A model generated the notes under the pieces. That model made no database searches. It was not told where the DNA came from and worked only from the letters and a program-made list of their open reading frames with translations. 64,000 bases of DNA from Mesobacillus boroniphilus (GTDB taxonomy: Bacteria > Bacillota > Bacilli > Bacillales > Cytobacillaceae). Location of the stretch: assembly GCF_018424685.1 (NCBI RefSeq), contig NZ_QTKX01000001.1:558001-622000 (forward strand), written 5' to 3'. A program made the position numbers and the translations under genes. Positions 43,079-53,121 of this stretch are shown piece after piece (position 1 is the stretch's first letter; the number at the start of each line of letters is the position of its first letter).

Positions 43079-43710
43079 AAAAAGAAGTAGCAGAAGCATT
43101 GCTTGAGATCGAAGCCGTCAGCCTTCAGCCAGAAAATCCATTTACGTGGTCATCTGGATTGAAGTCACCGATATATTGCGACAACCGCCTGACTCTTTCA
43201 TACCCCGCAGTTCGCAGGAAAGTTGCCGAGGGACTGAAAAACTTGATTTCCGAGCATTTTCCTGAGGCAGAAATGGTCGCCGGTACGGCTACCGCCGGAA
43301 TCCCGCATGCTGCATGGGTAAGCGAACTACTTGATTTGCCAATGAGCTATGTTCGCTCGAAAGCAAAGGGACACGGAAAAGGGAATCAGATTGAAGGAAA
43401 GGTGACCGAAGGCCAGAAGGTTGTCGTGGTTGAAGATCTAATCTCAACTGGAGGAAGCGTCATTGAGGCAGTCCAGGCGTTACGCGAAGCAGGGTGCGAT
43501 GTAGTCGGGGTTGTAGCGATTTTTACATATGAAATGGAAAAAGGGATACAGCAGTTGGACTCAGCAAATATTTCCGCGTATTCCCTGACCGACTTTACGA
43601 CTCTTGCAAACCTAGCAGAGGAAAAAGGACTGATCACGAAGGAAAATCTTTACAGCCTGGCAGAATGGCGGAAAAATCCATCTGAATGGGGAACCTCTAA
43701 AAATAAATGA
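43075..43710 (+). CDS. pyrE: Orotate phosphoribosyltransferase
   Basis: PyrE makes OMP from orotate and PRPP. The 211-aa protein contains [16 protein letters not shown], the flexible-loop segment [16 protein letters not shown] and the PRPP motif [17 protein letters not shown] chose ATG 43075 for the [10 protein letters not shown] start; an in-frame ATG 18 bases upstream is less likely. It is the last pyr gene and is followed by a terminator. Confidence 0.97.
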
Positions 43711-43712
43711 TC

Positions 43713-43738
43713 AAAAGCAGCCAATTGGCTGCTTTTTG
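43713..43738 (+). terminator. Intrinsic terminator of the pyr operon
   Basis: AAAAGCAGCC and GGCTGCTTTTT pair around an AATT loop. The T-run follows at once. Confidence 0.9.
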
Positions 43739-43821
43739 TATTTTAGAAAAATATGGTTATTATCTCTTGAAATGTGATGGAATAAACTGGTGGGATTTTC
43801 TGATAATAACAGGGTGCTAAA

Positions 43822-44394
43822 TTGAAGAATTTATTCGGGATTATTGCAATCATGGCTGGTTTTAGTCTTTTAAGTACTTTTGTCGTTCCAGGTTTAGAAG
43901 AAATGTTACAAACCAAGAAGGCTGCGAAACATGTGTTGAAAAATTTGAAGGAACAAAATTACGAAGCAGCATTTGAGGGGATTCATTTTTACGATGTAGC
44001 ATCTGATTTACCTTCAACCATCCCCTATGAAGAGGGAAAAGGAATCTGGAGCGAGCGGGTGCGGTCTTTAAAAGAGAACGGCACTTATATGGTTGATTAC
44101 AAAAATCTGTATGTGGAGCTGGATGATACATACCCGGTAGGAAAAGTTGATTTCGTGGTGATGATCAATAGTGAGGAAAAATATATCAGAGATGTCTCCC
44201 TATGGTTTGGTTATCATGACAGAAAGTGGGGGCTGGGGAATTTACACCACTATACAGAAATGGAACAAGAGGAAGAATGGGAAAAAGCCCTGAGTGGAAA
44301 CCTTGCCAAAACAGCAGAATCAGAGATGAGTAGAAGCGTATTCTCAACAGGGTACGCTTTTTCTATCTCGGTGAATAGAATAAACAAAGTTTAA
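43822..44394 (+). CDS. Hypothetical membrane-anchored protein
   Basis: I do not recognise this 190-aa protein. It starts at TTG 43822, five bases after AGGGTG. The first 25 residues are hydrophobic (signal anchor or uncleaved signal peptide), and no lipobox Cys is seen. The remainder is hydrophilic, with about residues 30-160 likely to form a small outer-surface domain rich in Tyr, Trp and acidic residues, in the style of wall-facing helper proteins. Bases 44334-44363 form a weak terminator-like hairpin (AAGCGTA/TACGCTT then T), so the last 20 or so residues are encoded by it. In B. subtilis the cysH sulfur operon lies at this place. Confidence 0.65.
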   Translation: MKNLFGIIAIMAGFSLLSTFVVPGLEEMLQTKKAAKHVLKNLKEQNYEAAFEGIHFYDVASDLPSTIPYEEGKGIWSERVRSLKENGTYMVDYKNLYVELDDTYPVGKVDFVVMINSEEKYIRDVSLWFGYHDRKWGLGNLHHYTEMEQEEEWEKALSGNLAKTAESEMSRSVFSTGYAFSISVNRINKV

Positions 44395-44610
44395 AAACTT
44401 ATACAGGCAAACCAATTGGCATCCTACTCTATAAGTGTGTTTCAATATAAATATAGACTTTTTCGTATTGCTTGTTTGAAACTGTGAGGCCTTCGGGGCT
44501 CATTTTCTCCAGGTTCACAATGCTAAAAGCTAGTGATAATAAAGTAACGGTTTAATTTAAGTAAAGGCAGCAATATTTTTAAAAAAATATATAGTAGGGG
44601 GGATAGACTA

Positions 44611-45258
44611 TTGGAACAGGTCATTCAGTTGCTAAAAAACATTGATACGAGTCTCCACTACTATATTAATGAGTTTGGGGCAGCCATTTATATACTATTG
44701 TTTTTGATGGTTTACTTTAAAACGGCTTTTGTAATCCTGACATTTTTGCCGGGGGATTCAATGGTCTTCGCAAGCGGCACTCTGGCGGCTACCGGAGATC
44801 TGGATTTTAAAAGCTTGTTTATGCTTTTTGTGGCTGCAACTGTATTGGGTGACAGTCAGAATTTCTTCATTGGCAAGCAGCTCGGGAAGTTAAATTCGGA
44901 AAACCATTTTCTATACCGTTTAACATCAGATAAATCGATCGGCAAGGCTAAGGATTTTTTATCTGACTATGGAAGGATAGCCATTACCTCCTCACGGTTT
45001 GTCCCGCTCATGAGAACCTCTGTCCCATTTGTTTCAGGATATACTGGATATGAATTTAGAACATTCTTAAGCTACAACCTTATTGGAGGACTAATCTGGA
45101 CGACATTCTGGCTGACAACAGGTTTTATCCTCGGAAATATTCCTTGGGTAGAGGAGAATTTATTCTTTACGCTGATGATGGTCTCTTCAGCGGCATTCAT
45201 ACCCGCTATCATCGGCTTTGTAAAACAGTATAAAAAGAAAAAAGAGGCATTAGCCTGA
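44611..45258 (+). CDS. DedA/VTT-domain membrane protein
   Basis: This 215-aa membrane protein belongs to the DedA (SNARE-associated, VTT) family, several members of which are undecaprenyl-phosphate or phospholipid flippases. It shows the family's FLPGDSMVFASG re-entrant segment (about residue 46), the motif SRFVPLMRTSVPFVSG with the conserved arginines (about 132-147), and four or five spans. Start is TTG 44611, behind GGGGGGA. The lipid carrier it might recycle is used by the wall enzymes in this window, but the substrate is inferred only. It converges on rqcH. Confidence 0.88.
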   Translation: MEQVIQLLKNIDTSLHYYINEFGAAIYILLFLMVYFKTAFVILTFLPGDSMVFASGTLAATGDLDFKSLFMLFVAATVLGDSQNFFIGKQLGKLNSENHFLYRLTSDKSIGKAKDFLSDYGRIAITSSRFVPLMRTSVPFVSGYTGYEFRTFLSYNLIGGLIWTTFWLTTGFILGNIPWVEENLFFTLMMVSSAAFIPAIIGFVKQYKKKKEALA

Positions 45259-45296
45259 ACCATAAGAGATATAATCGCAGCTGTCAGATAAATGTA

Positions 45297-45330
45297 GAAC
45301 CCCGCCGGAAGAATACCGGCGGGGTTCTTA
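45297..45330. terminator. Convergent terminator between dedA and rqcH
   Basis: GAACCCCGCCGG and CCGGCGGGGTTC form a perfect 12-bp stem with a 7-nt loop. It lies between two convergent genes and should work in both directions. Confidence 0.85.
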
Positions 45331-45333
45331 ATG

Positions 45334-47043
45334 TTACTGTTTCAATTTCAGTATTATGTCTTCGTCCGGCGTGACGTAAACGGTCTGCTGCTGTTCGTAA
45401 ATTACGAACCCAGGCTTTGCACCGGCTGGCTTCTTCACATGACGCACCTTGGTGAAGTCGACAGGAACGGAGCTGGAATTCCTTGCTTTGCTGAAATAAG
45501 CCGCAATCTGGGCTGCTTCTAGAATTGTTTCTTCCGATGGCTCCTTGCTGCGGATGACCACATGCGATCCCGGAATATCTTTTGTATGGAGCCATATTTC
45601 ATCTCGTGCCGCTACCTTGTTTGTTAGGTAATCATTTTGTTTATTATTTTTCCCGACGAGGATTTCTGTATCATCGGAAGAGCGGTATTTTTCAAGCAGC
45701 GGCTTTAGGTTTTGCTTGTTTTTATTTCCTTTTTTCTGACGGGCTCTGATATAACCGCCCTCAATCAATTCTTCCCTGATTTCCTCAATATCCTTAGGTG
45801 AAGCAGCCTCAACCTGCTGGAGGAGAGAATCGAAGTAGGATACCTCAGCTTTGGCTATTTCAATTTGTTCTTTTACAATATTGACGGAGTTCTTGGCCTT
45901 TTGATATCTGGTAAAGTATCTTTGGGCATTTTCCGAAGGTGTTTTCCGCGGCTCCAGCGGAATTGTGATCGAAGCACCGTCTTCATCATAATAATTAACA
46001 ACGGTAATTTCCTTCATGCCCTTTTTGACCTTATAAATGTTAGCAGTCAGCAGCTCTCCATATAATTGGAACTGTTCAGCCATTTTCGCATCTTCAAGAG
46101 TCGTTTCAAGCTTTTTGATCTTCTTCTCATTCTTCTCTTTTTCATTAGCTATCAGACGCTCAAGGTCATTTCCCTGCTGCTTGACTCGATCACGTTCGGC
46201 TTTGCCAAAATAAAAACGGTCGAGCAGGCTGCTCAGGGAATCGAAGGATTTTGCTTCACCCTGCAAATATTCAAGCGGCATCAGGTAAAATGCTTCTTTA
46301 TTGCTGCCATTTGTGATCGAAGGTTTGTAGTTATGTTCCCTGAGCTGACTCATCACAGAAATGAAGGCCGTTGGAATGGTCGTGCGATTTGCAAGGCCAG
46401 CTTTAAAGACTATTTCCCTGGCCAATACTGGTGACACTCCCGCAAAATTTGAAACTAGCTGCTTATCGATTTTGCCTGCGTTAAAATCGATTAGCCTTAA
46501 CACATCTTCTTCTTGAGCCTCAAACGGGTTCATTTTTTCCTGTTGGGGAGGCATCACATACTCTTGCCCAGGCATGATCGCCCTGTGCGTATTCACGGCA
46601 AATGAAACATGCTTGATGCTGTCAAGAATCATGTTCCTGTTTTTATCGACGATGATAATATTACTGTGCCGTCCCATGATTTCAACAATCAGCTGTTTGT
46701 AGGATATATCGCCGATTTCATTTCTTCCTTTTACTTCAAAAATAATCATCCGGTCAAGGCCGGCCTGTTTGATGTCTTCTATAATGAACCCTTCAAGGTG
46801 CTTGCGCAGAAGCATACAGAACATTGGCGGTTCATTAGGATTATCGTATTGCTCGTTTGTGATCTGGACCCTGGCGTAGCTTGGGTGAGCAGACAAAAGG
46901 AGTTTATGGTTAACACCGTTTGCCCTTACAGCCAGGATAATCTCATTTTTATAAGGCTGGTGTATTTTATTGATTCGTCCTCCCTTAAGGAGAGAATTTA
47001 GTTCGTTCGTAATGGCTCTCGTAAACAATCCGTCAAATGACAT
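45334..47043 (-). CDS. rqcH: Ribosome quality control protein RqcH (NFACT, formerly FbpA/YloA)
   Basis: RqcH binds obstructed 50S subunits with peptidyl-tRNA and drives C-terminal alanine tailing of stalled proteins. The 569-aa product has the NFACT-N domain (start [13 protein letters not shown]), a central helix-hairpin and long coiled coil (about residues 270-430), and the NFACT-R domain near the C-terminus with [11 protein letters not shown] and [17 protein letters not shown]. It was earlier annotated as a fibronectin-binding protein. It is the only minus-strand gene and diverges from yloB across a repeat-filled gap. Confidence 0.95.
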   Translation of the reverse strand: MSFDGLFTRAITNELNSLLKGGRINKIHQPYKNEIILAVRANGVNHKLLLSAHPSYARVQITNEQYDNPNEPPMFCMLLRKHLEGFIIEDIKQAGLDRMIIFEVKGRNEIGDISYKQLIVEIMGRHSNIIIVDKNRNMILDSIKHVSFAVNTHRAIMPGQEYVMPPQQEKMNPFEAQEEDVLRLIDFNAGKIDKQLVSNFAGVSPVLAREIVFKAGLANRTTIPTAFISVMSQLREHNYKPSITNGSNKEAFYLMPLEYLQGEAKSFDSLSSLLDRFYFGKAERDRVKQQGNDLERLIANEKEKNEKKIKKLETTLEDAKMAEQFQLYGELLTANIYKVKKGMKEITVVNYYDEDGASITIPLEPRKTPSENAQRYFTRYQKAKNSVNIVKEQIEIAKAEVSYFDSLLQQVEAASPKDIEEIREELIEGGYIRARQKKGNKNKQNLKPLLEKYRSSDDTEILVGKNNKQNDYLTNKVAARDEIWLHTKDIPGSHVVIRSKEPSEETILEAAQIAAYFSKARNSSSVPVDFTKVRHVKKPAGAKPGFVIYEQQQTVYVTPDEDIILKLKQ

Positions 47044-47090
47044 TTGAAATACATCCTTTTCTATTTATCTCTCGGGCAATTGTGTATGAC

Positions 47091-47538
47091 TGCCTCCGCT
47101 TTTCTTAATAATCCAGCTCCTCACTGTCAGGCCATCCAGCGCTTGTCGGAGTTGGACAGTCGCCTCCGCTTTTCTCTGTCCAGCTTCAGCGCCTAGCCCC
47201 TCGAGACGCTTGTCTAGTGTCGCCTCCTAGAAACTCCGAAACTTCAACTCCGCCGGCAGAAGCAAAAAGCGCTTCTTTGTCGGAGTCTCCAGTTTCTGCG
47301 TTTCTGGACAGTCGGCTATACTTTTCGATTTCGGTCCTGCCAATGAAGTCAAAGAGCGACTTCACCGGTCGGCCCTCCAGCGCTTGTCGGGGCTGACCAA
47401 GGCCCCTCCGCTTTTATATTATCCAGCTGCGGCTCCTAACTCCTCGAGACGCTTCGGTCCTGCCAATGAAGTCAAAGAACGACTTCACTGTCAGGCCCTC
47501 CAGCGCTTGTCGGAGTTGGACAGTCGCCTCCGCTTTTA
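47091..47538 (+). repeat. Cluster of dispersed GAAGTC/GACTTC hairpin repeats, locus 3
   Basis: The 583-nt gap between rqcH and yloB has no gene and is mostly repeat. At least three head-to-tail copies or partial copies end at about 47175, 47415 and 47538, each finishing GCTTGTCGG(A/G)GTTG or GGCTGACC and then CTCCGCTTTT. Two carry GAAGTC-AAAGAXC-GACTTC. Between them (47225-47330) is a different fold with AGAAGC/GCTTCT at its centre. The array ends 65 bases before the yloB RBS. Confidence 0.8.
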
Positions 47539-47626
47539 TATCTATAAACATCTTATCATTTTTTTGGACAGGGCTGAATAAGCTTTCTTTAGAGTAGGAC
47601 AAACAAGGAGGAAGTGTGATGGCCCC

Positions 47627-50317
47627 ATGAAGTTCCATGAGATGAATGAAAATGAAATAGCTAGTGCCTTAAGAACAGATTTTACAGAAGGATTGGAAGA
47701 AAAGGAAGTAAAACGCAGACATGAACAGCATGGATATAATGCATTGGCCGAGGGGGAGAAACAATCGGCCCTGTTATTATTCTTCAGCCAGTTCAAGGAT
47801 TTCATGGTACTGGTTCTTCTTGCAGCAACATTGATATCCGGCCTTCTCGGTGAAATGGTTGATGCGATCGCCATCATAGCCATTGTTCTCGTAAATGGAA
47901 TTCTAGGATTTTTCCAGGAGAGGAAGGCGGAAAAATCACTTGATGCCCTGAAAGAGCTTTCCGCTCCGCAAGTTCATGCTTTGCGTGATGGAGAGTGGTC
48001 CAAGATTCCTTCAAAGGATGTCGTGCCAGGCGATATCCTTAAATTTACAAGCGGAGACAGAATCGGTGCGGATATCCGCTTGATCGAATCCAGAAGTCTT
48101 GAAATTGAAGAATCAGCACTAACGGGAGAGTCTGTTCCAGTACAAAAAAATACAAGTCCGTTGAGGATTCCTAACCCGGGACTGGGCGATATGGAAAATA
48201 TGGCGTTCATGGGCACGATGGTTACAAGGGGAAGTGGCACTGGTGTTGTCGTTGCTACGGGAATGAAAACAGCAATGGGCCAGATCGCTGACTTGCTGCA
48301 AACGGCTGATACACAGGAAACACCTCTGCAGCGCAGACTTGAACAGCTAGGTAAAATTCTGATTACAGCGGCTCTTTTCTTAACATTATTGGTAGTAGGA
48401 ATTGGCGTTCTTCAGGGGCATGATTTATATACAATGTTCCTGGCAGGAGTCAGTTTGGCAGTAGCTGCCATCCCGGAAGGCCTTCCGGCGATCGTAACCG
48501 TAGCATTGTCACTTGGTGTCCAAAGAATGATCAGGAAGAATGCGATCGTCCGGAAGCTGCCGGCAGTGGAGACTCTGGGCTGTGCATCTGTCATTTGTTC
48601 TGATAAAACAGGCACGTTGACGCAAAACAAAATGACGGTCACCCATCTGTGGAGCGGCAATAAAACTTGGACTGTCGATGGTGTAGGATACTCACCAACA
48701 GGGTTGTTCTTTCATAAAGATAAAAGCGTGGACCCGCAAAATGAAAAATCACTGCAGCAGCTGCTGACATTTGGTATGCTTTGCAACCACGCTGAAATGA
48801 TTGAAAAAGAGGGTGAGTACACAATAGATGGTGACCCTACTGAGGGTGCCCTTCTGGTTGCAGCAATGAAAGCTGGCTACAGGAGAGAGAACTTACTCAA
48901 CCAGTTCGAAATTGTTAATGAGTTCCCATTCGATTCCAAGCGGAAAATGATGAGCATGATCGTGAAAGATAAAACTGGACGGAAATTCGCTGTTGTAAAA
49001 GGCGCACCGGATGTCCTGATTGGATTAAGTGATTCAATACTTTGGGAGGATAGACAACAGCACCTGACAAAGGATTTGACTGCCAAAGTCCAGGGTGCGA
49101 TTAACGAGCTGGCAGGCAACGCATTGAGAACCATAGCGATTGCCTTCAAACCCATCTCGCAAAACACAGTAGTCCTTCATGAGAACGAAGCGGAAAAAGG
49201 CCTGACTTTCATCGGATTGCAGGGTATGATCGACCCGCCGCGTCCTGAAGTGAAGACAGCTGTTAAAGAATGTCGCGATGCAGGGATCAAAACAGTGATG
49301 ATTACTGGTGATCATGTAATAACCGCTAAGGCGATTGCAAAGCAGTTAGGTATTTTGACCAAAGATAGCAAGGTATTGGATGGAAAGGCATTATCAGAGA
49401 TGTCCGTTTCGGAGCTGGAAGCTCTCGTCGATGATGTCTCGGTTTTTGCCAGAGTTTCTCCTGAACATAAGCTTAAGATTGTTAAGGCTTTGCAAAACAG
49501 AGGACATATCGTCGCCATGACAGGCGATGGCGTAAACGATGCGCCGGCCATTAAAGCTGCGGATATTGGGGTGGCAATGGGGATTACAGGTACAGATGTA
49601 GCGAAGGAAGCCTCTTCCCTCGTGCTTCTGGATGATAACTTTGCCACTATTAAAGCAGCCATCAAAGAAGGCCGGAATATCTATGAAAATATCAGAAAGT
49701 TCATCAGGTATCTCCTTGCTTCCAATGTTGGGGAGATTTTGGTCATGCTATTCGCGATGATACTGGGTTTACCTCTACCGCTTGTACCTATCCAAATTCT
49801 GTGGGTGAACCTGGTAACAGATGGACTGCCTGCGATGGCTCTAGGGCTTGACCAGCCTGAGGAAAATGTGATGAAAAGAGCGCCGCGCCATCCTAAGGAG
49901 GGGGTATTTGCCCGTGGGTTAGGATGGAAAGTCGTATCAAGAGGTTTCTTGATTGGATTGATAACTTTATTCGCATTCTTGATCGTCTATAATAGAAATC
50001 CGGATGACTTGGTATATGCCCAGACGATTGCATTTACTACACTCGTGATGGCCCAGCTGATCCACGTATTCGACTGCCGAAGCGAAAAATCAATCTTCGC
50101 CCGCAACCCGTTTGAAAATAAATATTTAGTTTGGGCCGTCATCTCATCGTTGGTCATGGTCCTTGCCGTTATTTATTCACCTGTCTTGCAGCCGATATTC
50201 CATACAGTTCCAATACTGGCGATTGATTGGTTATTAATCCTTGGTTTATCGGCAATTCCTACATTTTTGCTTGCGGGAACATTTTTTGCAAGAAAAACAA
50301 AGAGAAATATGATATAA
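47627..50317 (+). CDS. yloB: P-type Ca2+-transporting ATPase YloB
   Basis: This 896-aa SERCA-like P2A ATPase pumps calcium out of the cell; the B. subtilis relative is linked to sporulation. Features in order: N-terminal cation ATPase domain, the actuator motif LTGES, the membrane helix motif AAIPEGLPAIV, the phosphorylated Asp in CSDKTGTLTQN, the nucleotide domain with VVKGAPDV, and the hinge TGDGVNDAPA. Ten membrane spans fit. ATG 47627 gives the conserved MKFHEM start, although AAGGAGG is 15 bases away, an unusually long spacing. Confidence 0.95.
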   Translation: MKFHEMNENEIASALRTDFTEGLEEKEVKRRHEQHGYNALAEGEKQSALLLFFSQFKDFMVLVLLAATLISGLLGEMVDAIAIIAIVLVNGILGFFQERKAEKSLDALKELSAPQVHALRDGEWSKIPSKDVVPGDILKFTSGDRIGADIRLIESRSLEIEESALTGESVPVQKNTSPLRIPNPGLGDMENMAFMGTMVTRGSGTGVVVATGMKTAMGQIADLLQTADTQETPLQRRLEQLGKILITAALFLTLLVVGIGVLQGHDLYTMFLAGVSLAVAAIPEGLPAIVTVALSLGVQRMIRKNAIVRKLPAVETLGCASVICSDKTGTLTQNKMTVTHLWSGNKTWTVDGVGYSPTGLFFHKDKSVDPQNEKSLQQLLTFGMLCNHAEMIEKEGEYTIDGDPTEGALLVAAMKAGYRRENLLNQFEIVNEFPFDSKRKMMSMIVKDKTGRKFAVVKGAPDVLIGLSDSILWEDRQQHLTKDLTAKVQGAINELAGNALRTIAIAFKPISQNTVVLHENEAEKGLTFIGLQGMIDPPRPEVKTAVKECRDAGIKTVMITGDHVITAKAIAKQLGILTKDSKVLDGKALSEMSVSELEALVDDVSVFARVSPEHKLKIVKALQNRGHIVAMTGDGVNDAPAIKAADIGVAMGITGTDVAKEASSLVLLDDNFATIKAAIKEGRNIYENIRKFIRYLLASNVGEILVMLFAMILGLPLPLVPIQILWVNLVTDGLPAMALGLDQPEENVMKRAPRHPKEGVFARGLGWKVVSRGFLIGLITLFAFLIVYNRNPDDLVYAQTIAFTTLVMAQLIHVFDCRSEKSIFARNPFENKYLVWAVISSLVMVLAVIYSPVLQPIFHTVPILAIDWLLILGLSAIPTFLLAGTFFARKTKRNMI

Positions 50318-50324
50318 TCCGTTA

Positions 50325-50360
50325 GGTAATAGAGAAAGCTCTATTGCCTTTCTTTTTTTT
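50325..50360 (+). terminator. Intrinsic terminator after yloB
   Basis: GGTAATAGAG and CTCTATTGCC pair around an AAAG loop with one G-T pair, followed by a long T-run. Confidence 0.85.
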
Positions 50361-50365
50361 AGTAA

Positions 50366-50454
50366 GGCTCTTTCGTAATCTTTCTTGCATTCACTGCTGA
50401 AAAGTTTTATGAAAAGCAATACGTTCCTAGGCTCGGAAGTTCCTTTCGAGGTGA
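50366..50454 (-). repeat. TIR repeat family, copy C (degenerate)
   Basis: The left 30 bases (GGCTCTTTCGTAATC then TTGCATTCAC) resemble the left end of copy B and the reverse complement of copy D. The right end, GGAAGTTCCTTTCGAGG, is eroded and has lost GAAAAGAGCC. It follows the yloB terminator directly. Confidence 0.5.
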
Positions 50455-50558
50455 TAGGCAGAGTGCAAGATCATGAAATAGAGATAACATAAATGAATAA
50501 GCCTGTTCCACGGGTCTACAGGAAACTCGACTTTTTAGAAAGAATGGATGTGTCTGAA

Positions 50559-51434
50559 ATGGTCGTCAGTATGACTGGGTTTGGAAGGAGCAGGGCTGAA
50601 TCAGAGAGGTTCAGTGTCACAGTCGAGGTAAAAACGGTCAATCACCGTTTTTGTGAATTCCATATTCGCATGCCCCGGCAGCTCCTGAAAATGGAAGAAA
50701 AAATAAAAAAGAAACTCGGCGAACATATAAAAAGAGGGAGAGTCGAAGTATTTGTAACTTTGGAGGGCGAAGGCATAGTTAGTCGAAGTGTACATATTGA
50801 CTGGGAAGCCCTGGACGAATTAGTCCATCACATAACTGAAATTAAAAACAGGTACAGCATAACGGGTGATATTGAGCTCCGCGATATTGTCAGCAGGGAA
50901 GAAATCATTCATATTGAGGAAATAGAAGCTGAAAATGATGAGCTTGAGCTTCTTGTCCTTTCTGCCGTTGAGGATGCAGGCAACCAGCTGGTCCATATGC
51001 GCAAGCTGGAGGGATCAGCTCTTGAAAAGGATGTGTTGCAGCATATCCAGCAGCTAAAAGAAAACATTGCGAGTGTGAACAAGCTGGCGCCGGATGTTGT
51101 AGAGCAGTACCGCGATAGGCTTAGCAAGAAAATGGCTGAATTAATGGATAGCCAGGCAAATGAAGACAGAATCTTCACCGAGGTTGCCTTCTTTGCAGAT
51201 AAAGCTGATATTAGTGAAGAGATTGCCAGACTTGAGAGCCATGTAAGTCAATTTAAAGAAATTTTGAAGGCGAATGAGCCTCTCGGCAGGAAACTCGATT
51301 TTCTGCTTCAGGAAATGAATCGCGAGGTCAACACGATCGGTTCCAAGGCGAATGATTCAAGAATTGCCAGGGAAGTTGTCGAAATGAAAAGCCTCCTGGA
51401 AAAGGTTAAGGAACAAGTACAAAATATTGAGTAG
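50559..51434 (+). CDS. yloC: YicC/YloC family endoribonuclease
   Basis: This protein of about 291 aa belongs to the YicC family of endoribonucleases, which act in RNA turnover. It starts SMTGFGRS and has the KTVNHRFCEFHIRMPRQL segment; the conserved C-terminal part is GRKLDFLLQEMNREVNTIGSKAND. I chose ATG 50559, which matches the usual start; ATG 50544 and 50493 are in frame but extend the protein beyond the family norm. The RBS is weak for all of them. Together with remA, gmk and rpoZ it forms a conserved group. Confidence 0.93.
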   Translation: MVVSMTGFGRSRAESERFSVTVEVKTVNHRFCEFHIRMPRQLLKMEEKIKKKLGEHIKRGRVEVFVTLEGEGIVSRSVHIDWEALDELVHHITEIKNRYSITGDIELRDIVSREEIIHIEEIEAENDELELLVLSAVEDAGNQLVHMRKLEGSALEKDVLQHIQQLKENIASVNKLAPDVVEQYRDRLSKKMAELMDSQANEDRIFTEVAFFADKADISEEIARLESHVSQFKEILKANEPLGRKLDFLLQEMNREVNTIGSKANDSRIAREVVEMKSLLEKVKEQVQNIE

Positions 51435-51490
51435 TGTTTAGAAAGGGTCTTAAAAGGCCAAAATAAATAACTGATGATTGGGGGACCATC

Positions 51491-51754
51491 ATGGCAATAA
51501 AGCTTATAAATATAGGCTTCGGCAATATTGTTTCAGCCAACAGGATCATTTCGATCGTAAGTCCTGAATCAGCTCCGATAAAACGGATCATCCAGGACGC
51601 ACGCGACCGTGGGTCACTAATAGATGCTACATACGGAAGAAGGACAAGGGCAGTCATCGTCATGGACAGCGACCATGTCATTCTCTCTGCGGTACAGCCA
51701 GAAACGGTAGCTCACCGCCTGAATGACCGTGATGATATTATTGATGAAGGGTAG
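51491..51754 (+). CDS. remA: Extracellular matrix regulator RemA
   Basis: RemA is a DNA-binding protein that activates biofilm matrix genes and osmoprotection genes in B. subtilis by forming ring-like arrays. The 87-aa product has the family sequence [22 protein letters not shown] and a basic centre [17 protein letters not shown]. It lies 56 bases after yloC and 9 bases before gmk, its usual place, with RBS GGGGGA. Confidence 0.96.
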   Translation: MAIKLINIGFGNIVSANRIISIVSPESAPIKRIIQDARDRGSLIDATYGRRTRAVIVMDSDHVILSAVQPETVAHRLNDRDDIIDEG

Positions 51755-52378
<624 letters not shown>

Positions 52379-52603
52379 ATGCTTAATCCTTCTATTGACT
52401 CTTTAATGACAAAAATTGATTCAAAATATTCCTTAGTATCGGTTGCAGCAAAGCGCGCGCGCAGCATGCAGGTCCACATGGATGCTAAATTAGATAAGTA
52501 TGTTTCCCATAAATTTGTTGGCAAGGCACTTGAAGAAATCAATGCAGAAAAGCTTCACTTCAAGACAGCAGGAAGCCATGAAGAGTTAAATATCAACGAA
52601 TAA
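52379..52603 (+). CDS. rpoZ: RNA polymerase omega subunit
   Basis: Omega assists assembly of the beta' subunit into RNA polymerase. The 74-aa product has the conserved start [20 protein letters not shown] and the ARSMQ motif in [10 protein letters not shown], with [12 protein letters not shown] near the C-terminus. It follows gmk with no gap. A terminator follows. Confidence 0.96.
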   Translation: MLNPSIDSLMTKIDSKYSLVSVAAKRARSMQVHMDAKLDKYVSHKFVGKALEEINAEKLHFKTAGSHEELNINE

Positions 52604-52610
52604 CACCGCG

Positions 52611-52643
52611 ATAACAACCTATTTATTGGGTTGTTATTTTTTT
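52611..52643 (+). terminator. Intrinsic terminator after rpoZ
   Basis: ATAACAACC and GGTTGTTAT pair around a 9-nt loop, followed by a T-run. Confidence 0.88.
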
Positions 52644-52744
52644 ATAGGTGCATAGACCATGTTGTAGGGTTTCAAAATGACTTATCAGGGCTAGACCACC
52701 TCTTCGGGCATTTAAAACTTTTCTATGTAACCTTATAAATTAAA

Positions 52745-52990
52745 GGCTGTGTTATGACTTACTTTTATATTTATAACCTGTTGATTGGAGTGGAAGGCGC
52801 GCAGACTCCTCCGAAAATGCTATCGCATTTCCATCGTGCGTGGGTAAATTCGAGGAAGCAATTCAATGTCCTGCGGGATTAACTGGACAGGTGAGACCCC
52901 GCAGGAGTGAAACGACGAGGAGGCTCAGCGCCAGTCCCGCGGAAAGCGGAGTACCTGGAACGGAAATCAACAGTCTAAATTAACACAGCC
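52745..52990. repeat. 246-bp element with inverted ends between rpoZ and coaBC
   Basis: Perfect 10-bp terminal inverted repeats, GGCTGTGTTA and TAACACAGCC, enclose a second pair, TGTTGATT (52779) and AATCAACA (52965). The interior holds GAAGGCGCGCAGACTCCT, GGACAGGTGAGACCCCGCAG and GAGGAGGCTCAGCGCC with CCGCGGAAAGCGGAG. I recall this interior as a common dispersed repeat of Bacillaceae. It has no coding capacity and probably is a non-autonomous element or structured RNA. Confidence 0.8.
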
Positions 52991-53121
52991 CATTGAGATA
53001 CTGTGTTAGTCCATAAAGGTCAAATTAAAGTAGCTACTTTGCCTATTTCATGCTTAATCTGTGAAAAAATGTTATAGTTCAATCATAATGATAGTTTGTT
53101 GTAAAATGGGGGTTCTCTGAC

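Noticed and set aside
44332..44363. Hairpin AAGCGTA/TACGCTT as a firm terminator
   Set aside because: The stem is short with a 12-nt loop and lies inside the open frame, so it is mentioned only with that gene.
44485..44506. TGAGGCC-TTCGG-GGCTCA as a terminator upstream of the DedA gene
   Set aside because: Pairing is interrupted by a G-G mismatch and the T-run is only four bases.
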